The notes: generated from the sequence alone by a model not told the origin. DNA of 64,000 nt from Nitrosomonadales bacterium (GCA_016234685.1 JACRAT010000032.1:1-64000), one strand, 5' to 3'. Counted from the first letter of the stretch, positions 46,958 to 56,771 are shown. Program-made: numbers and translations.

Positions 46958-49618
46958 ATGGCGACACAACAACCCGATTACGATCCGCAGGAAACGCAAG
47001 AGTGGCTGGAAGCGCTCAAATCCGTGCTGGATAACGAAGGTGCAGAACGCGCCCATTTCCTGATCAATCAACTGGTCGAAGAGGCTCGCAAAGCAGGCAC
47101 CGACCTGCCGGTCAGCGCGACCACACCCTACCTCAACACCATTCCGCTGGACAAGGAAGAGCGCTCGTCCGGCAACAAGGAACTGGAGCACCGCATCCGC
47201 GCGCTGATGCGCTGGAACGCGATGGCCATCGTGATGAACGCCAACAAGGAATCGTCCGAGCTGGGCGGCCACATCGCCAGCTTCGCCTCGGCGGCCACCT
47301 TGTATGACGTGGGCTTCAACCACTTCTTCCACGGCAAGACTGACACCCACGGCGGCGATCTGGTGTACTTTCAGGGCCACTCCTCGCCCGGCATCTACGC
47401 GCGTGCCTTCCTCGAAGGCCGCATCACCGAAGAGCAACTCTACAAGTTCCGTCAAGAAGTGGACGGCGGCGGCTTGTCTTCCTATCCGCACCCCTGGCTG
47501 ATGCCGGATTTCTGGCAGTTTCCTACCGTGTCGATGGGACTCGGTCCGCTGATGGCGATCTATCAGGCGCGCTTCATGCGCTACCTGCAACATCGCGGTC
47601 TGGCCAGCACCGATGGCCGCAAGGTCTGGGCCTTTTTGGGCGACGGCGAGACCGACGAGCCGGAATCGCTGGGTGCGATCTCGATGGCCGGGCGCGAGAA
47701 GCTGGACAACCTGATCTTCGTCATCAACTGCAACCTGCAACGTCTGGACGGCCCGGTGCGCGGCAACGGCAAGATCATCCAGGAACTGGAAGGCGTGTTC
47801 CGTGGCGCAGGCTGGAACGTCATCAAGGTGATCTGGGGCGGCAAGTGGGATAGGCTGCTGGCCAAGGACAAGACAGGCCTGCTGTTGAAACGCATGGAAG
47901 AAGTCGTGGACGGCGAGTACCAGACCTACAAGGCGCGCGATGGCGCATACGTGCGCAAGCACTTCTTCGGCAAATATCCCGAACTGCTGGAACTGGTCGC
48001 CGACATGACCGACGACGAAGTCTGGCGCCTGAATCGCGGCGGCCATGACCCGATCAAGGTATTCGCGGCTTACACCGCTGCGATGAAGAACAAGGGCAAG
48101 CCGACCGTGATCCTCGCCAAGACGGTGAAGGGCTACGGCATGGGCTCGTCCGGCGAGGCACAGAACCCGACCCACCAGCAGAAGAAGATGGATGGCGAGT
48201 CGTTGCGTCTGTTCCGCGACCGCTTCAACATCCCGGTCAGCGACGAGCAACTGGCCGACCTGCCTTTCGTGCGCCCTGCCGAAGACAGTCTGGAAGCCAA
48301 ATATCTGAAGGAACGCAGCGCCGAGATGGGCGCCGTACCGTGCCGTCGCCCGGTCGCCAGCCCGTTGCCGATGCCGGCCAGCGAAGCCTTCGACCCGCTG
48401 CTGAAAGGCACCGATGGCCGCGAGATTTCCACCACCATGGCGTTCGTGCGCCTGTTGGGTGCGCTGGTCAAGGACAAGCAGATCGGCAAGCAGGTCGTGC
48501 CCATCGTGCCGGATGAATCGCGCACCTTCGGTATGGAAGGCATGTTCCGTCAGTTGGGCATCTTCTCGCAGGTAGGCCAGTTGTATACGCCGCAGGATGC
48601 CGACCAGTTGATGTACTACAAGGAAGACAAGACCGGCCAGATTCTTCAGGAAGGCATCAACGAAGCGGGCGGCATGGCCGACTGGATCTCGGCGGCCACC
48701 GCTTACGCCAACCACGGCGTGGCGATGATCCCGTTCTACATCTACTACTCGATGTTCGGCTTCCAGCGTATCGGCGACCTAGCTTGGGCGGCGGGCGATC
48801 TGCGCGCACGCGGCTTCATGGTCGGCGGCACCGCTGGCCGCACCACGCTGAACGGCGAAGGCTTGCAGCATCAGGACGGCCATAGCCACCTGATGGCCGC
48901 GACCATCCCCAACTGCGTGAGCTACGACCCGACCTTCGCCTACGAACTGGCGGTGATCGTGCGTGACGGGATGCGCCGCATGTATGTGGAACAGGAAGAC
49001 GTGTTCTATTACCTCACGGTGATGAACGAGAACTACGCCCACCCGGCCATGCCGCAGGGCGCGGAAGACGGCATCATCAAGGGCATGTACCTGTTCAGCG
49101 AGAGCGAATCCGCCCAAGACCAACCCAAGGTACAACTCTTGGGCAGCGGCACGATCTTGCGCGAAGTCATCGCCGCTGGTGAGTTGCTGGCGCAGGATTT
49201 CGGTGTCGCCTCCGATGTGTGGAGCGTCACCAGCTTCAACGAACTGCGCCGCGAAGGTGTGGAATGTGAACGCTGGAACATGCTGCATCCAGAAACTGAT
49301 CCGCGCATCAGCTACGTCGAACAGTCTCTGGTCAATCGCAATGGCCCGGTGATCGCTGCGACCGACTACATCAAGAGCTACGCCGACCAGATCCGTGCTT
49401 TCGTGCCCGCGCTGTACACCGTGCTGGGTACGGACGGTTTCGGTCGTTCCGACACGCGCAAGAAGCTGCGTAACTTCTTCGAGGTGGATCGTCACTACGT
49501 CGCAGTCGCCGCGCTCAAGGCACTGGCCGACGAAGGCAGCATCGCCGCCAGCGAAGTGAGCCGCGCCATCGCGCTGTACAACATCAACCCGAACAAGCCG
49601 AATCCGGCCACGGTCTAA
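46958..49618 (+). CDS. aceE: Pyruvate dehydrogenase E1 (homodimeric)
   Basis: 886 residues, standard for the homodimeric E1 of gammaproteobacteria and betaproteobacteria. The ThDP motif GDGETDEPESLGAISMAGREKLDNLIFVINCNLQ and the typical HGGDLVYFQGHSSPGIYARAFLEGR and GFQRIGDLAWAAGDLRARGFMVGGTAGRTTLNGEGLQHQDGHS are present. It decarboxylates pyruvate and acetylates the lipoyl group of AceF. A Shine-Dalgarno GGAGAG is present, and aceF follows 12 bp later. Confidence 0.98.
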   Translation: MATQQPDYDPQETQEWLEALKSVLDNEGAERAHFLINQLVEEARKAGTDLPVSATTPYLNTIPLDKEERSSGNKELEHRIRALMRWNAMAIVMNANKESSELGGHIASFASAATLYDVGFNHFFHGKTDTHGGDLVYFQGHSSPGIYARAFLEGRITEEQLYKFRQEVDGGGLSSYPHPWLMPDFWQFPTVSMGLGPLMAIYQARFMRYLQHRGLASTDGRKVWAFLGDGETDEPESLGAISMAGREKLDNLIFVINCNLQRLDGPVRGNGKIIQELEGVFRGAGWNVIKVIWGGKWDRLLAKDKTGLLLKRMEEVVDGEYQTYKARDGAYVRKHFFGKYPELLELVADMTDDEVWRLNRGGHDPIKVFAAYTAAMKNKGKPTVILAKTVKGYGMGSSGEAQNPTHQQKKMDGESLRLFRDRFNIPVSDEQLADLPFVRPAEDSLEAKYLKERSAEMGAVPCRRPVASPLPMPASEAFDPLLKGTDGREISTTMAFVRLLGALVKDKQIGKQVVPIVPDESRTFGMEGMFRQLGIFSQVGQLYTPQDADQLMYYKEDKTGQILQEGINEAGGMADWISAATAYANHGVAMIPFYIYYSMFGFQRIGDLAWAAGDLRARGFMVGGTAGRTTLNGEGLQHQDGHSHLMAATIPNCVSYDPTFAYELAVIVRDGMRRMYVEQEDVFYYLTVMNENYAHPAMPQGAEDGIIKGMYLFSESESAQDQPKVQLLGSGTILREVIAAGELLAQDFGVASDVWSVTSFNELRREGVECERWNMLHPETDPRISYVEQSLVNRNGPVIAATDYIKSYADQIRAFVPALYTVLGTDGFGRSDTRKKLRNFFEVDRHYVAVAALKALADEGSIAASEVSRAIALYNINPNKPNPATV

Positions 49619-49630
49619 AGGAACACGAAC

Positions 49631-50932
49631 ATGGCTGAACTACAGGTTTTGGTGCCGGACATCGGCAATTTCAAGGATGTGGCTGTCATCGACGTAGCGG
49701 TCAAAGTGGGCGACACCGTGAAAGCGGAAGACACCCTGATCACCGTCGAGACCGACAAGGCGACGATGGACGTGCCCGCGCCGTTCGATGGCGTGGTCAA
49801 GGAGCTTCGAGTCAAGGTGGGCGACAAGGTGTCGGAAGGGGTGTTGATCGCTGTGCTGGAAGGGAATGCCGCTGCATCAGCCGCCGCTCCCGCAGTAAGC
49901 GCGCCCGCTCCCGTTGCAGCGCCAGCGGTCAGTGCGCTGGCCCCTGCGGCACAAACCGTCCCCATCCCCTCCTCGTCAGGAGGGGCGACTGTCGCTCCCG
50001 CCACAACGCTAGCCGCGCCAGTCGGCAAGTCGCACGCCAGCCCCTCGATCCGCCGTTTCGCCCGCGAACTCGGTGTCGATCTGTCGCTGGTCAAGGGCTC
50101 CGCACCCAAGGGCCGCATCACCAAGGAAGACGTGCAGAACTACGTGAAAGCTGCGCTCTCCACGCCGCGCGGCACGGCCAGCGGCTTGGGCGGCGTGCAA
50201 CTACTGGACATGCCGGTGGTGGATTTCGCCAAATTCGGCGAGATCGAAAGCAAACCACTGTCGCGCATCAAGAAAATCTCCGGCGCGAACCTGCATCGCA
50301 ACTGGGTGATGCTGCCGCACGTGACGCAATTCGACGAAGCCGACATCACCGAGATGGAAGCTTTCCGCAAGGAGATCGGCCCGGAGTATGCCAAGCAGAA
50401 CGTGAAGATCACCCCGCTGGCCTTTTTGCTCAAGGCCGCTGCGGCAGCGCTGCAACAGTTTCCCGAGTTCAACGCCTCGCTGGATGCAAGCGGTGAGAAC
50501 CTGATCCTGAAGAAATATGTCCACATCGGCGTCGCCGTCGATACCCCGGACGGACTGATGGTTCCGGTGATCCGCGACGTGGATCAAAAGGGCTTGGTGC
50601 AACTGGCCAAAGAGTTGGGCGAGATCAGCCAGAAGGCGCGCGACAAAAAGCTCACCGCCGCCGACATGCAGGGCGGCTGCTTCTCCATCTCCAGCTTGGG
50701 CGGCATCGGTGGCACGGCGTTCACGCCTATCATCAATGCACCTGAGGTCGCCATCCTCGGCGTGTCGCGCTCCAGCATGAAGCCGGTCTACAAGGACGGC
50801 GAGTTCGTGCCGCGCCTGATGTTGCCGTTGTCGCTGTCCTACGACCATCGCGTCATCGACGGCGCATCCGGCGCACGTTTCACCACCTTCTTCGCACAAT
50901 TGCTGACGGATGTGCGGCGACTGGTGCTGTAA
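49631..50932 (+). CDS. aceF: Dihydrolipoyl acetyltransferase (PDH E2)
   Basis: 433 residues with a single lipoyl domain (lipoyl Lys in ETDKATMD, near residue 43), an Ala/Pro linker, the E3/E1-binding domain ([34 protein letters not shown]) and the catalytic domain ending in [18 protein letters not shown] (His and Asp of the active site). Many relatives have two or three lipoyl domains, so this is a short form. In the linker the peptide [14 protein letters not shown] is encoded by a perfect small palindrome. lpd (E3) does not follow; nadD does. Confidence 0.96.
   Translation: MAELQVLVPDIGNFKDVAVIDVAVKVGDTVKAEDTLITVETDKATMDVPAPFDGVVKELRVKVGDKVSEGVLIAVLEGNAAASAAAPAVSAPAPVAAPAVSALAPAAQTVPIPSSSGGATVAPATTLAAPVGKSHASPSIRRFARELGVDLSLVKGSAPKGRITKEDVQNYVKAALSTPRGTASGLGGVQLLDMPVVDFAKFGEIESKPLSRIKKISGANLHRNWVMLPHVTQFDEADITEMEAFRKEIGPEYAKQNVKITPLAFLLKAAAAALQQFPEFNASLDASGENLILKKYVHIGVAVDTPDGLMVPVIRDVDQKGLVQLAKELGEISQKARDKKLTAADMQGGCFSISSLGGIGGTAFTPIINAPEVAILGVSRSSMKPVYKDGEFVPRLMLPLSLSYDHRVIDGASGARFTTFFAQLLTDVRRLVL
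49966..49985. repeat. Small palindrome in the aceF linker
   Basis: CCCCTCCT-CGTC-AGGAGGGG is a perfect 8-bp inverted repeat in frame in the flexible linker. It resembles the shortest members of the C/G-rich repeat class in this window. Confidence 0.55.
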
Positions 50933-50970
50933 ACAGCGTTCGTTCGCCGGTCTGCGGACAGGAGAGCATC

Positions 50971-51651
50971 ATGACGGTTCGGCAACTCATTCGGCCGGTC
51001 GGTATCCTAGGCGGGACGTTCGACCCCATCCACTACGGGCATCTGCGTCTGGCGCAAGAAGCGCTGGAGCAATGCCGGATGCGGCGCGTCCGCTTCATCC
51101 CCAGTGGCACGCCGCCACATCGCTTGCCCGCGCAGGCCACGCCGCAGCAGCGGCTGGAGATGGTGCGACTGGCCACGGCGAGCAACCCCGCGTTCGAAGT
51201 AGATGAGCGCGAGGTGTTCCGCGCCGGGCCATGTTATTCGGTACACACGCTGGAATCCCTGCGCGACGAACTGGGGGCCCAGCAGCCGCTGTGTCTGCTG
51301 CTGGGCAGCGACGCTTTCCTCCAACTCCATACCTGGCATCAATGGGGGCGCTTGCTGCAACTGGCACACCTCGTGGTGATGCAACGCCCCGGGCGCCCCT
51401 TGGGCAACGCCATGGAAGAGGCCGACGAGGCCCTGCGCGCCGAATACTACGCCCGACTGGCCCCGTCACCGCAGCGCCTGCAAGAGCAACCGTCGGGGGC
51501 GATCGTCGCACTGGAGATGCCGCCATTGGACATCGCTGCCACTGACATCCGTCGCCGCACCGCTGAGCGCCGCAGCACCCAATACCTTTTGCCGGACAGT
51601 GTCGCCGAGTTCATCCAGAAGCATCAACTCTACACCCATGCTTACCGCTGA
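50971..51651 (+). CDS. nadD: Nicotinate-nucleotide adenylyltransferase
   Basis: 226 residues. The nucleotidyltransferase motif GGTFDPIHYGHLRLA (HxGH), PSGTPPHR and the C-terminal ATDIRRRTAERRSTQYLLPDSVAEFIQKHQLY are diagnostic. It makes deamido-NAD from nicotinate mononucleotide. GGAGAG precedes the ATG. It is usually followed by rsfS and then rlmH; here rlmH comes 42 bp after the stop with no rsfS between them. Confidence 0.96.
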   Translation: MTVRQLIRPVGILGGTFDPIHYGHLRLAQEALEQCRMRRVRFIPSGTPPHRLPAQATPQQRLEMVRLATASNPAFEVDEREVFRAGPCYSVHTLESLRDELGAQQPLCLLLGSDAFLQLHTWHQWGRLLQLAHLVVMQRPGRPLGNAMEEADEALRAEYYARLAPSPQRLQEQPSGAIVALEMPPLDIAATDIRRRTAERRSTQYLLPDSVAEFIQKHQLYTHAYR

Positions 51652-51693
51652 AAGGAAGCGCCGCGCCTCCGCTGGGTACGGCTGCGTGCGGGC

Positions 51694-52164
51694 ATGAAAC
51701 TCATCATCCTCTCCGTCGGTCACAAGATGCCGGGCTGGATCACCGAGGCGTTCAACGAGTACGCCAAGCGGATGCCGCGCGAGGCCAAGATCGAACTGGT
51801 CGAGCTGAAGCCCGAGCCACGTACCACCGGAAAGACCACCGCGCAGATCATGGAAGCGGAAGCGCAGCGCATCTTGGCAGCGCTGCCTTCCGGCTGTCTG
51901 CGCATCGCCTTGGACGAGCGCGGTGCGATGCCCACCACCAAGCTGCTGTCCGAAGAGATGAAGCACTGGCTGGGCGAGGGGCACGATGTGGCATTCATCA
52001 TCGGCGGCGCAGACGGGCTGCATGAGTCGGTGAAGCAAGCGGCGCAAAAACTCATGGCGCTCTCCGCGCTGACCCTGCCGCACGGCATGGTGCGCGTACT
52101 GCTGGCTGAGCAGTTGTACCGGGCGCACAGCCTGTTGCACAATCACCCCTACCATCGAGAATGA
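51694..52164 (+). CDS. rlmH: 23S rRNA pseudouridine-1915 N3-methyltransferase RlmH
   Basis: 156 residues, normal. The SPOUT fold knot is visible in LDERGAMPTTKLLSEEM, VAFIIGGADGLHESV and LSALTLPHGMVRVLLAEQLYRAHSLLHNHPYHRE. It methylates pseudouridine 1915 of helix 69 using SAM. It is part of a tight run nadD-rlmH-maf-rng (7 bp to maf). Confidence 0.97.
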   Translation: MKLIILSVGHKMPGWITEAFNEYAKRMPREAKIELVELKPEPRTTGKTTAQIMEAEAQRILAALPSGCLRIALDERGAMPTTKLLSEEMKHWLGEGHDVAFIIGGADGLHESVKQAAQKLMALSALTLPHGMVRVLLAEQLYRAHSLLHNHPYHRE

Positions 52165-52171
52165 TCCGCCC

Positions 52172-52792
52172 ATGAGCTTCACTCAGCATCGCATCTACCT
52201 TGCCTCGCAAAGCCCGCGCCGCCGTGAACTGCTCAAGCAGATCGGGGTGAACTTCGGTTCGCTGCTACTGCGCAGTGAGATCGGCCGCTTGCAGGACGTG
52301 GACGAGACGCCACATTCTGGCGAAGCGCCCGCCGACTACGTGCAGCGCGTCTGCCGCGAAAAGGCGCGCATGGCGCTGGTCACCATGAAGCAGCGCAACC
52401 TGCCGCCCTTCCCCGTGCTGGTGGCTGATACCACGGTCACGCTGGATGGGCTGATTCTGGGTAAGCCAACCGACCGTGACCATGCCGCCGCTGTGTTGCG
52501 CCAGCTTTCCGGGCGCGAACATCAAGTGCTGACGGCGGTAGCCGTGGCCTTTGACGATCGCTGCGAACTGCGTCTCTCAGTCACCCGTGTGACCTTCACA
52601 GAACTCTCGGACGAGCGCATCCGCCGCTATCTGCTGACCAACGAATCGCTGGACAAGGCTGGCGGATATGGCATTCAGGGCCACGCGGGCGCATTCGTCC
52701 AACGCATCGACGGTAGCTACTCCGGTGTGGTCGGTCTGCCCTTGTGCGAAACCGTGGAATTGCTCGAACTATTTGGATACCCCGTACCATGA
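52172..52792 (+). CDS. maf: Maf-family nucleoside triphosphate pyrophosphatase
   Basis: 206 residues. The N-terminus IYLASQSPRRRELLKQIGV and the catalytic VADTTVTLDGLILGKPTD and KAGGYGIQGHAGAFVQRIDGSYSGVVGLPL match the Maf/YhdE branch, which hydrolyses dTTP, UTP or modified nucleotides. In common family members the catalytic stretch is AADTTV or ADTVV, so this is within range. Its stop overlaps the rng start (ATGA). Confidence 0.95.
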   Translation: MSFTQHRIYLASQSPRRRELLKQIGVNFGSLLLRSEIGRLQDVDETPHSGEAPADYVQRVCREKARMALVTMKQRNLPPFPVLVADTTVTLDGLILGKPTDRDHAAAVLRQLSGREHQVLTAVAVAFDDRCELRLSVTRVTFTELSDERIRRYLLTNESLDKAGGYGIQGHAGAFVQRIDGSYSGVVGLPLCETVELLELFGYPVP

Positions 52793-54243
52793 ACGACGAA
52801 ATCCTCATCAACGTCACCCCGCAAGAGACCCGCGTCGCGGTGATGCAACTCGGCGTGGTGAATGAACTGCACATCGAGCGCATCACCCAACGCGGGCTGG
52901 TCGGCAATGTGTATATCGGCAAAGTGCGCCGCGTACTGCCGGGGATGCAGTCGGCGTTCATCGACATCGGGCTGGAGCGTTCGGCCTTTTTGCACGTGGC
53001 GGACATCTGGGAGAATCGCAACAACGGCGACGCCGCCAAGCCCATCGAAAAAGTGCTGTTCGAAGGTCAGACGCTGCTGGTGCAAGTCATCAAAGACCCC
53101 ATCGGCACCAAGGGTGCCCGACTCTCCACCCAGATCAGCATCGCCGGACGGCTGCTGGTCTATCTGCCACAAGAGACGCACATCGGCGTGTCTCAGCGCA
53201 TCGAGGACGAAGCCGAGCGCGAGAATTTGCGCGCCAAAGTCGGCCAGTTAGTGCCTGCCGACCACGGCGGTGGCTACATCATCCGCACGCAGGCCGAAGC
53301 TGCATCGGACACGGAATTTCTGGCCGACATGAGCTATCTCGACCGGCAATGGCAGAAGTTGCAGGAAGACGCCAAGCGCAGCGCAGCACCCGCCCTGCTG
53401 TATCAGGAGCTAGACCTCAGCCTGCGCGTGCTGCGTGATTTCTTCGGCGAAAACACCACGCGCATTCTGGTCGATTCGCGCGAGACCTTCCAACGGATGC
53501 AGACCTTCGCGCAGGATTACATGGACAGCGCCCTGTCGCGGCTGGATCGTTACGCAGGCGAGCGCCCCCTGTTCGACATGTATTCGGTGGAGGCGGAGAT
53601 AGAGCGCGCCTTGTCGCGCCGCGTCGATCTCAAGTCCGGCGGCTACCTCATCATCGACCAGACCGAGGCGCTGACCACGGTGGACGTGAACACCGGCGGC
53701 TTCGTCGGCGGACGCAACTTCGACGACACCATATTCAAAACCAATCTGGAAGCCGCGCAAGTCATCGCGCGCCAACTGCGCCTGCGCAACTTGGGCGGGA
53801 TCATCATCTGCGACTTCATCGACATGGATAACGCCGAACACCGCAATGCCGTGTTGGACGAATTCAAGAAGGCGCTGGCGCGCGACCATACCCGCATCAC
53901 AGTGAACGGCTTCTCGGCGCTGGGGCTGGTGGAGATGACGCGCAAGCGCACCCGCGAGAGTCTGGCCCACATCCTGTGCGAACCCTGCCCCACCTGTCAG
54001 GGACGCGGCGAGGTAAAGACGGCGCAAACCGTGTGCTATGAGATCCTGCGCGAGATCGTGCGCGAAGCGCGCCAGTTCAACGCCCGCGAATACCGCATCC
54101 TCGCCTCGCAGCAGGTGATCGACCTGTTCCTCGACGAGGAATCGCAAAGTCTGGCACAACTCTCCGACTTCATCGGCAAGCCCGTCTCCCTGCAAGTAGA
54201 GACGCTCTACTCGCAGGAGCAATACGACGTGATCCTGATGTAG
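52789..54243 (+). CDS. rng: Ribonuclease G
   Basis: 484 residues from the ATG at 52789 overlapping maf by 4 bp; the upstream ORF start lies within maf. It has an S1 domain (about 37-120; GNVYIGKVRRVLPGMQSAFIDIGLERSAFLHV), catalytic Asp residues in TTVDVNTGGFVGG and IICDFIDMD, and the zinc-link CEPCPTCQGRGEV. It processes 16S rRNA 5' ends and cuts mRNA at AU-rich sites. There is no long C-terminal scaffold, so it is RNase G rather than RNase E. Confidence 0.96.
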   Translation: MNDEILINVTPQETRVAVMQLGVVNELHIERITQRGLVGNVYIGKVRRVLPGMQSAFIDIGLERSAFLHVADIWENRNNGDAAKPIEKVLFEGQTLLVQVIKDPIGTKGARLSTQISIAGRLLVYLPQETHIGVSQRIEDEAERENLRAKVGQLVPADHGGGYIIRTQAEAASDTEFLADMSYLDRQWQKLQEDAKRSAAPALLYQELDLSLRVLRDFFGENTTRILVDSRETFQRMQTFAQDYMDSALSRLDRYAGERPLFDMYSVEAEIERALSRRVDLKSGGYLIIDQTEALTTVDVNTGGFVGGRNFDDTIFKTNLEAAQVIARQLRLRNLGGIIICDFIDMDNAEHRNAVLDEFKKALARDHTRITVNGFSALGLVEMTRKRTRESLAHILCEPCPTCQGRGEVKTAQTVCYEILREIVREARQFNAREYRILASQQVIDLFLDEESQSLAQLSDFIGKPVSLQVETLYSQEQYDVILM

Positions 54244-54296
54244 GGCGTGTTAACACTTATTTCACCCCCAAGTAAGGGCGCAAGCTGCCCCTCCCC

Positions 54297-54710
54297 ATGC
54301 CAGACCTGAGCGGATTCTTCTCCAGCGACCTCAGCCTGTGGGGGCTGTTCCTCTCCAGCTTTCTGGGGGCGACGCTGCTGCCCGGCGGCTCGGAGGTAGT
54401 GTTGGTCGGCGTGCTCAAACTACATCCCGAACTGTTCTGGTCTGCCGTGTTGTTAGGCACGCTGGGTAACACACTGGGCGCGATGGTCTCTTTCGGCATG
54501 GGCTGGATGCTGCCCATGACCCAGCGACTCAGGCATGTGGACAATGTGCGCCGCTATGGCACGCCGGTGCTATTGCTGGCCTGGGCTCCGCTGATCGGCG
54601 ACGCGCTGTGCATGGCAGCAGGCTGGCTGCGGCTGAATCCTTGGCACGCCATGCTGTTCATGGCGCTGGGCAAGTTTAGTCGCTATTTGCTGATTGCCCT
54701 AGCGGCGTGA
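54297..54710 (+). CDS. YqaA-family (VTT/DedA-like) membrane protein
   Basis: 137 residues with about four membrane segments. The opening GLFLSSFLGATLLPGGSEVVLVGVL and the following LLGTLGNTLGAMVSFGMGWMLP and RRYGTPVLLLAWAPLIGDALCMAAGWLRLNPW are typical of YqaA, a short VTT-domain protein of uncertain transport role. It lies 53 bp after rng, so possibly a separate transcript. Confidence 0.9.
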   Translation: MPDLSGFFSSDLSLWGLFLSSFLGATLLPGGSEVVLVGVLKLHPELFWSAVLLGTLGNTLGAMVSFGMGWMLPMTQRLRHVDNVRRYGTPVLLLAWAPLIGDALCMAAGWLRLNPWHAMLFMALGKFSRYLLIALAA

Positions 54711-54719
54711 TGCCCTGAG

Positions 54720-55121
54720 CTAGAATGGAACCGCCGCGCTACGTTTGGAGAGCGCCTGTTGTAACTTCGCCTTGCCGTCATCCTTGAAGTGCAAAAAGTG
54801 CAGCCCGATGCGAAAGCGGTGATGATGAGATGAGAGCACGGTGTAGATCATGCGGCATTGGATCTCAACGGTGGTCTCGCTCTGCCCGGGATGTAGCGGC
54901 TGCATCGCCAGTAACAGGGTAATCGGCCCTTCCACGAAGATGTTGTGCTCCGAATACAGGCTGGCACCGCTGATGGAGATGTCGTAAGTGCGCCCCTGAA
55001 ATACTTCGCGCGTGCCGTCGTTTTTGTAGACCAAAGCGGCGCGCCAGTGAACGAGGAAGCGCTGATGCTTTCTGTGCTCAGCCAGTTTTCGCTGTTCTTC
55101 CTGAGTGGTTTGATCGGTCAC
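54720..55121 (-). CDS. PilZ-domain protein
   Basis: 133 residues from a GTG with AAAGAGC upstream. The c-di-GMP motifs are present: RKHQRF near residue 18 and DISISGASLYS near residue 50. The rest is one PilZ barrel with a short helical C-terminus. It probably acts as a c-di-GMP receptor; its partner is unknown. It is convergent with yqaA, with 9 bp between the stops. Confidence 0.9.
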   Translation of the reverse strand: MTDQTTQEEQRKLAEHRKHQRFLVHWRAALVYKNDGTREVFQGRTYDISISGASLYSEHNIFVEGPITLLLAMQPLHPGQSETTVEIQCRMIYTVLSSHHHRFRIGLHFLHFKDDGKAKLQQALSKRSAAVPF

Positions 55122-55163
55122 GGTCTGCTCTTTTGCTGTATTTGATCTGCATAATATCCCAAA

Positions 55164-56609
55164 TCAGTCAGCGCGCACCATCGCCAATCCCCAGCCCACG
55201 CCGAAGCCGTTCACATCCGCCACTACCGCGCCCAGCCCGCCTTCGCAGCGACTGGATGACAGATCGATGTGCAGCCAAGGCGTGTCGTGTTCGACAAAGC
55301 GTTGCAGGAATCGCGTCGCCAGAATGTGGTCGGCCTCGCCCGCCAGCGTGCATTGCTTGATGTCGGCGATCTTGGAATCCAGCTCGGCTTCGTAATCCTC
55401 ATCCAGCGGGAAGGCGCACAGCCGCTCGCCAGTCTCTTTGCCGACACGCACGGCGCGTTGCACTAACTTGTCGCGGTTGCCCAACACACCGGAGTAGCGC
55501 GCGCCCAGCGCGGTGGCCATGCTGCCGGTCAGCGTGGCGAAGTCGATCATCAGGTCGGGCTTGGCGCGCGAGGCCAGCGTCAGCGTATCGGCCAGCACCA
55601 TGCGGCCCTCGGCATCGGTATGGATGATCTCGATAGTCGTGCCGTTGAGCGCCGTCACCACGTCGTTCTGCTTATAGGCTTTCGGGCTGATGTGGTTCTG
55701 CGCCAGCGCCAGCCAGCAATCGAGATTCACCGCCAGCTTCTGCTGCGATGCGGCGAGCAGAATTCCCAGCGCCACTGCCGACCCGTTCATGTCTTCGTGC
55801 ATGTTGTGCATATAGCGCGAAGGCTTGAGGTTGTGGCCGCCGGTGTCGAAACAGATGCCCTTGCCAACCAGCGCCACGGTCTGCTGGGCGTCGGGATGGC
55901 GGTAGGACAGATGCACGATGGCAGCGTCCTCAGGCTCGCTGCCCTGAGCCACTGCGACGAACGCGCCTGCGCCCATGCCGCGCAGCGCCGCCATGTCGAA
56001 TTCCTCATGCGACCAGCCGCGCTCGACGGCCAGCTTGCGCACACGCTCGCGGTACAAGCCCGGCGTCAGCTCGTTGGGCGGCAAAATAGTCAGCTCGCGG
56101 CACAGCAGATTGCCGGCAGCTTGCGCCTGCAACGCTGCGAAGGCCGCATTGTCTGCCACACCGTACAGCTCGATCCGCTTCAGCGGCTTGCGCTCGTCCT
56201 TCTTTTTGCGTTGCGGCAACAGCGCAGCGTTCACCCATGCGCCGTACACCGCCAGCCCGGCAGCCTGCTGGCGCTGCGTCTCATCGCCCAGCACCACAAT
56301 GGCGAGCTTCTGCGGATACTCGTCCAGCAAGGTTTGCAGCACCTTGCGCACTTGGGTCTGGCGCGCAAAAATATCCTTGCTCGCATCCAGCATCGCCCAA
56401 CACACCAAGCCGCCATCGGCGGTGTTGGCGCTGACTGGTGATTTCGCCAACTCATCCGCCTTCATCTCGCGCCGCGCCAACACCGCCGCCAGCAATTCGC
56501 CATGCGGGACTCCGTCTGGCAGCACATCAGATTTGGGTAGCAACACCAGCAGATGGGGAACGGACAGTTCGTCCGGCAAGGAAGGGAAAACAGCAAGGGA
56601 TGCCAACAT
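55164..56609 (-). CDS. M17 leucyl aminopeptidase family protein
   Basis: 481 residues. The M17 catalytic domain is complete: VGKGICFDTGGHNLKP (metal Lys and Asp), MHEDMNGSAVALGILLA, HTDAEGRMVLADTLTLA and DFATLTGSMATALG. The usual NTDAEGRL signature has His in place of the first Asn here, and the usual (K/M)x(G/D)DM appears as HEDMNGS, so it belongs to a side branch rather than standard PepA. It would cleave N-terminal residues using two metal ions. It is divergent from aroE. Confidence 0.9.
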   Translation of the reverse strand: MLASLAVFPSLPDELSVPHLLVLLPKSDVLPDGVPHGELLAAVLARREMKADELAKSPVSANTADGGLVCWAMLDASKDIFARQTQVRKVLQTLLDEYPQKLAIVVLGDETQRQQAAGLAVYGAWVNAALLPQRKKKDERKPLKRIELYGVADNAAFAALQAQAAGNLLCRELTILPPNELTPGLYRERVRKLAVERGWSHEEFDMAALRGMGAGAFVAVAQGSEPEDAAIVHLSYRHPDAQQTVALVGKGICFDTGGHNLKPSRYMHNMHEDMNGSAVALGILLAASQQKLAVNLDCWLALAQNHISPKAYKQNDVVTALNGTTIEIIHTDAEGRMVLADTLTLASRAKPDLMIDFATLTGSMATALGARYSGVLGNRDKLVQRAVRVGKETGERLCAFPLDEDYEAELDSKIADIKQCTLAGEADHILATRFLQRFVEHDTPWLHIDLSSSRCEGGLGAVVADVNGFGVGWGLAMVRAD

Positions 56610-56713
56610 GGTTGCGCCTCAGAATCGATCAAGGACGAGATTATACGTTGCGGCGAAGGCTGGAGCGGCATCGCCCGAACTGGCTTTACGCGCACTTCGC
56701 GCCGAACAAGCAG

Positions 56714-56741
56714 TTAGCCTTTCTCGCCCATCCGCTATAAT
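56714..56741 (+). promoter_or_regulatory. Candidate aroE promoter
   Basis: TATAAT at 56736-56741 with TTAGCC at 56714-56719 (16-bp spacer) lies 30 bp before the aroE ATG. The -10 is perfect and the -35 weak. Confidence 0.5.
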
Positions 56742-56771
56742 CCGCGCCAGTTCTCAACCAAAATCCGCGCC

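Noticed and set aside
46919-48715. 598-residue minus-strand ORF opposite aceE
   Set aside because: Antisense shadow rich in Arg, Val, His and Gln; aceE is certain.
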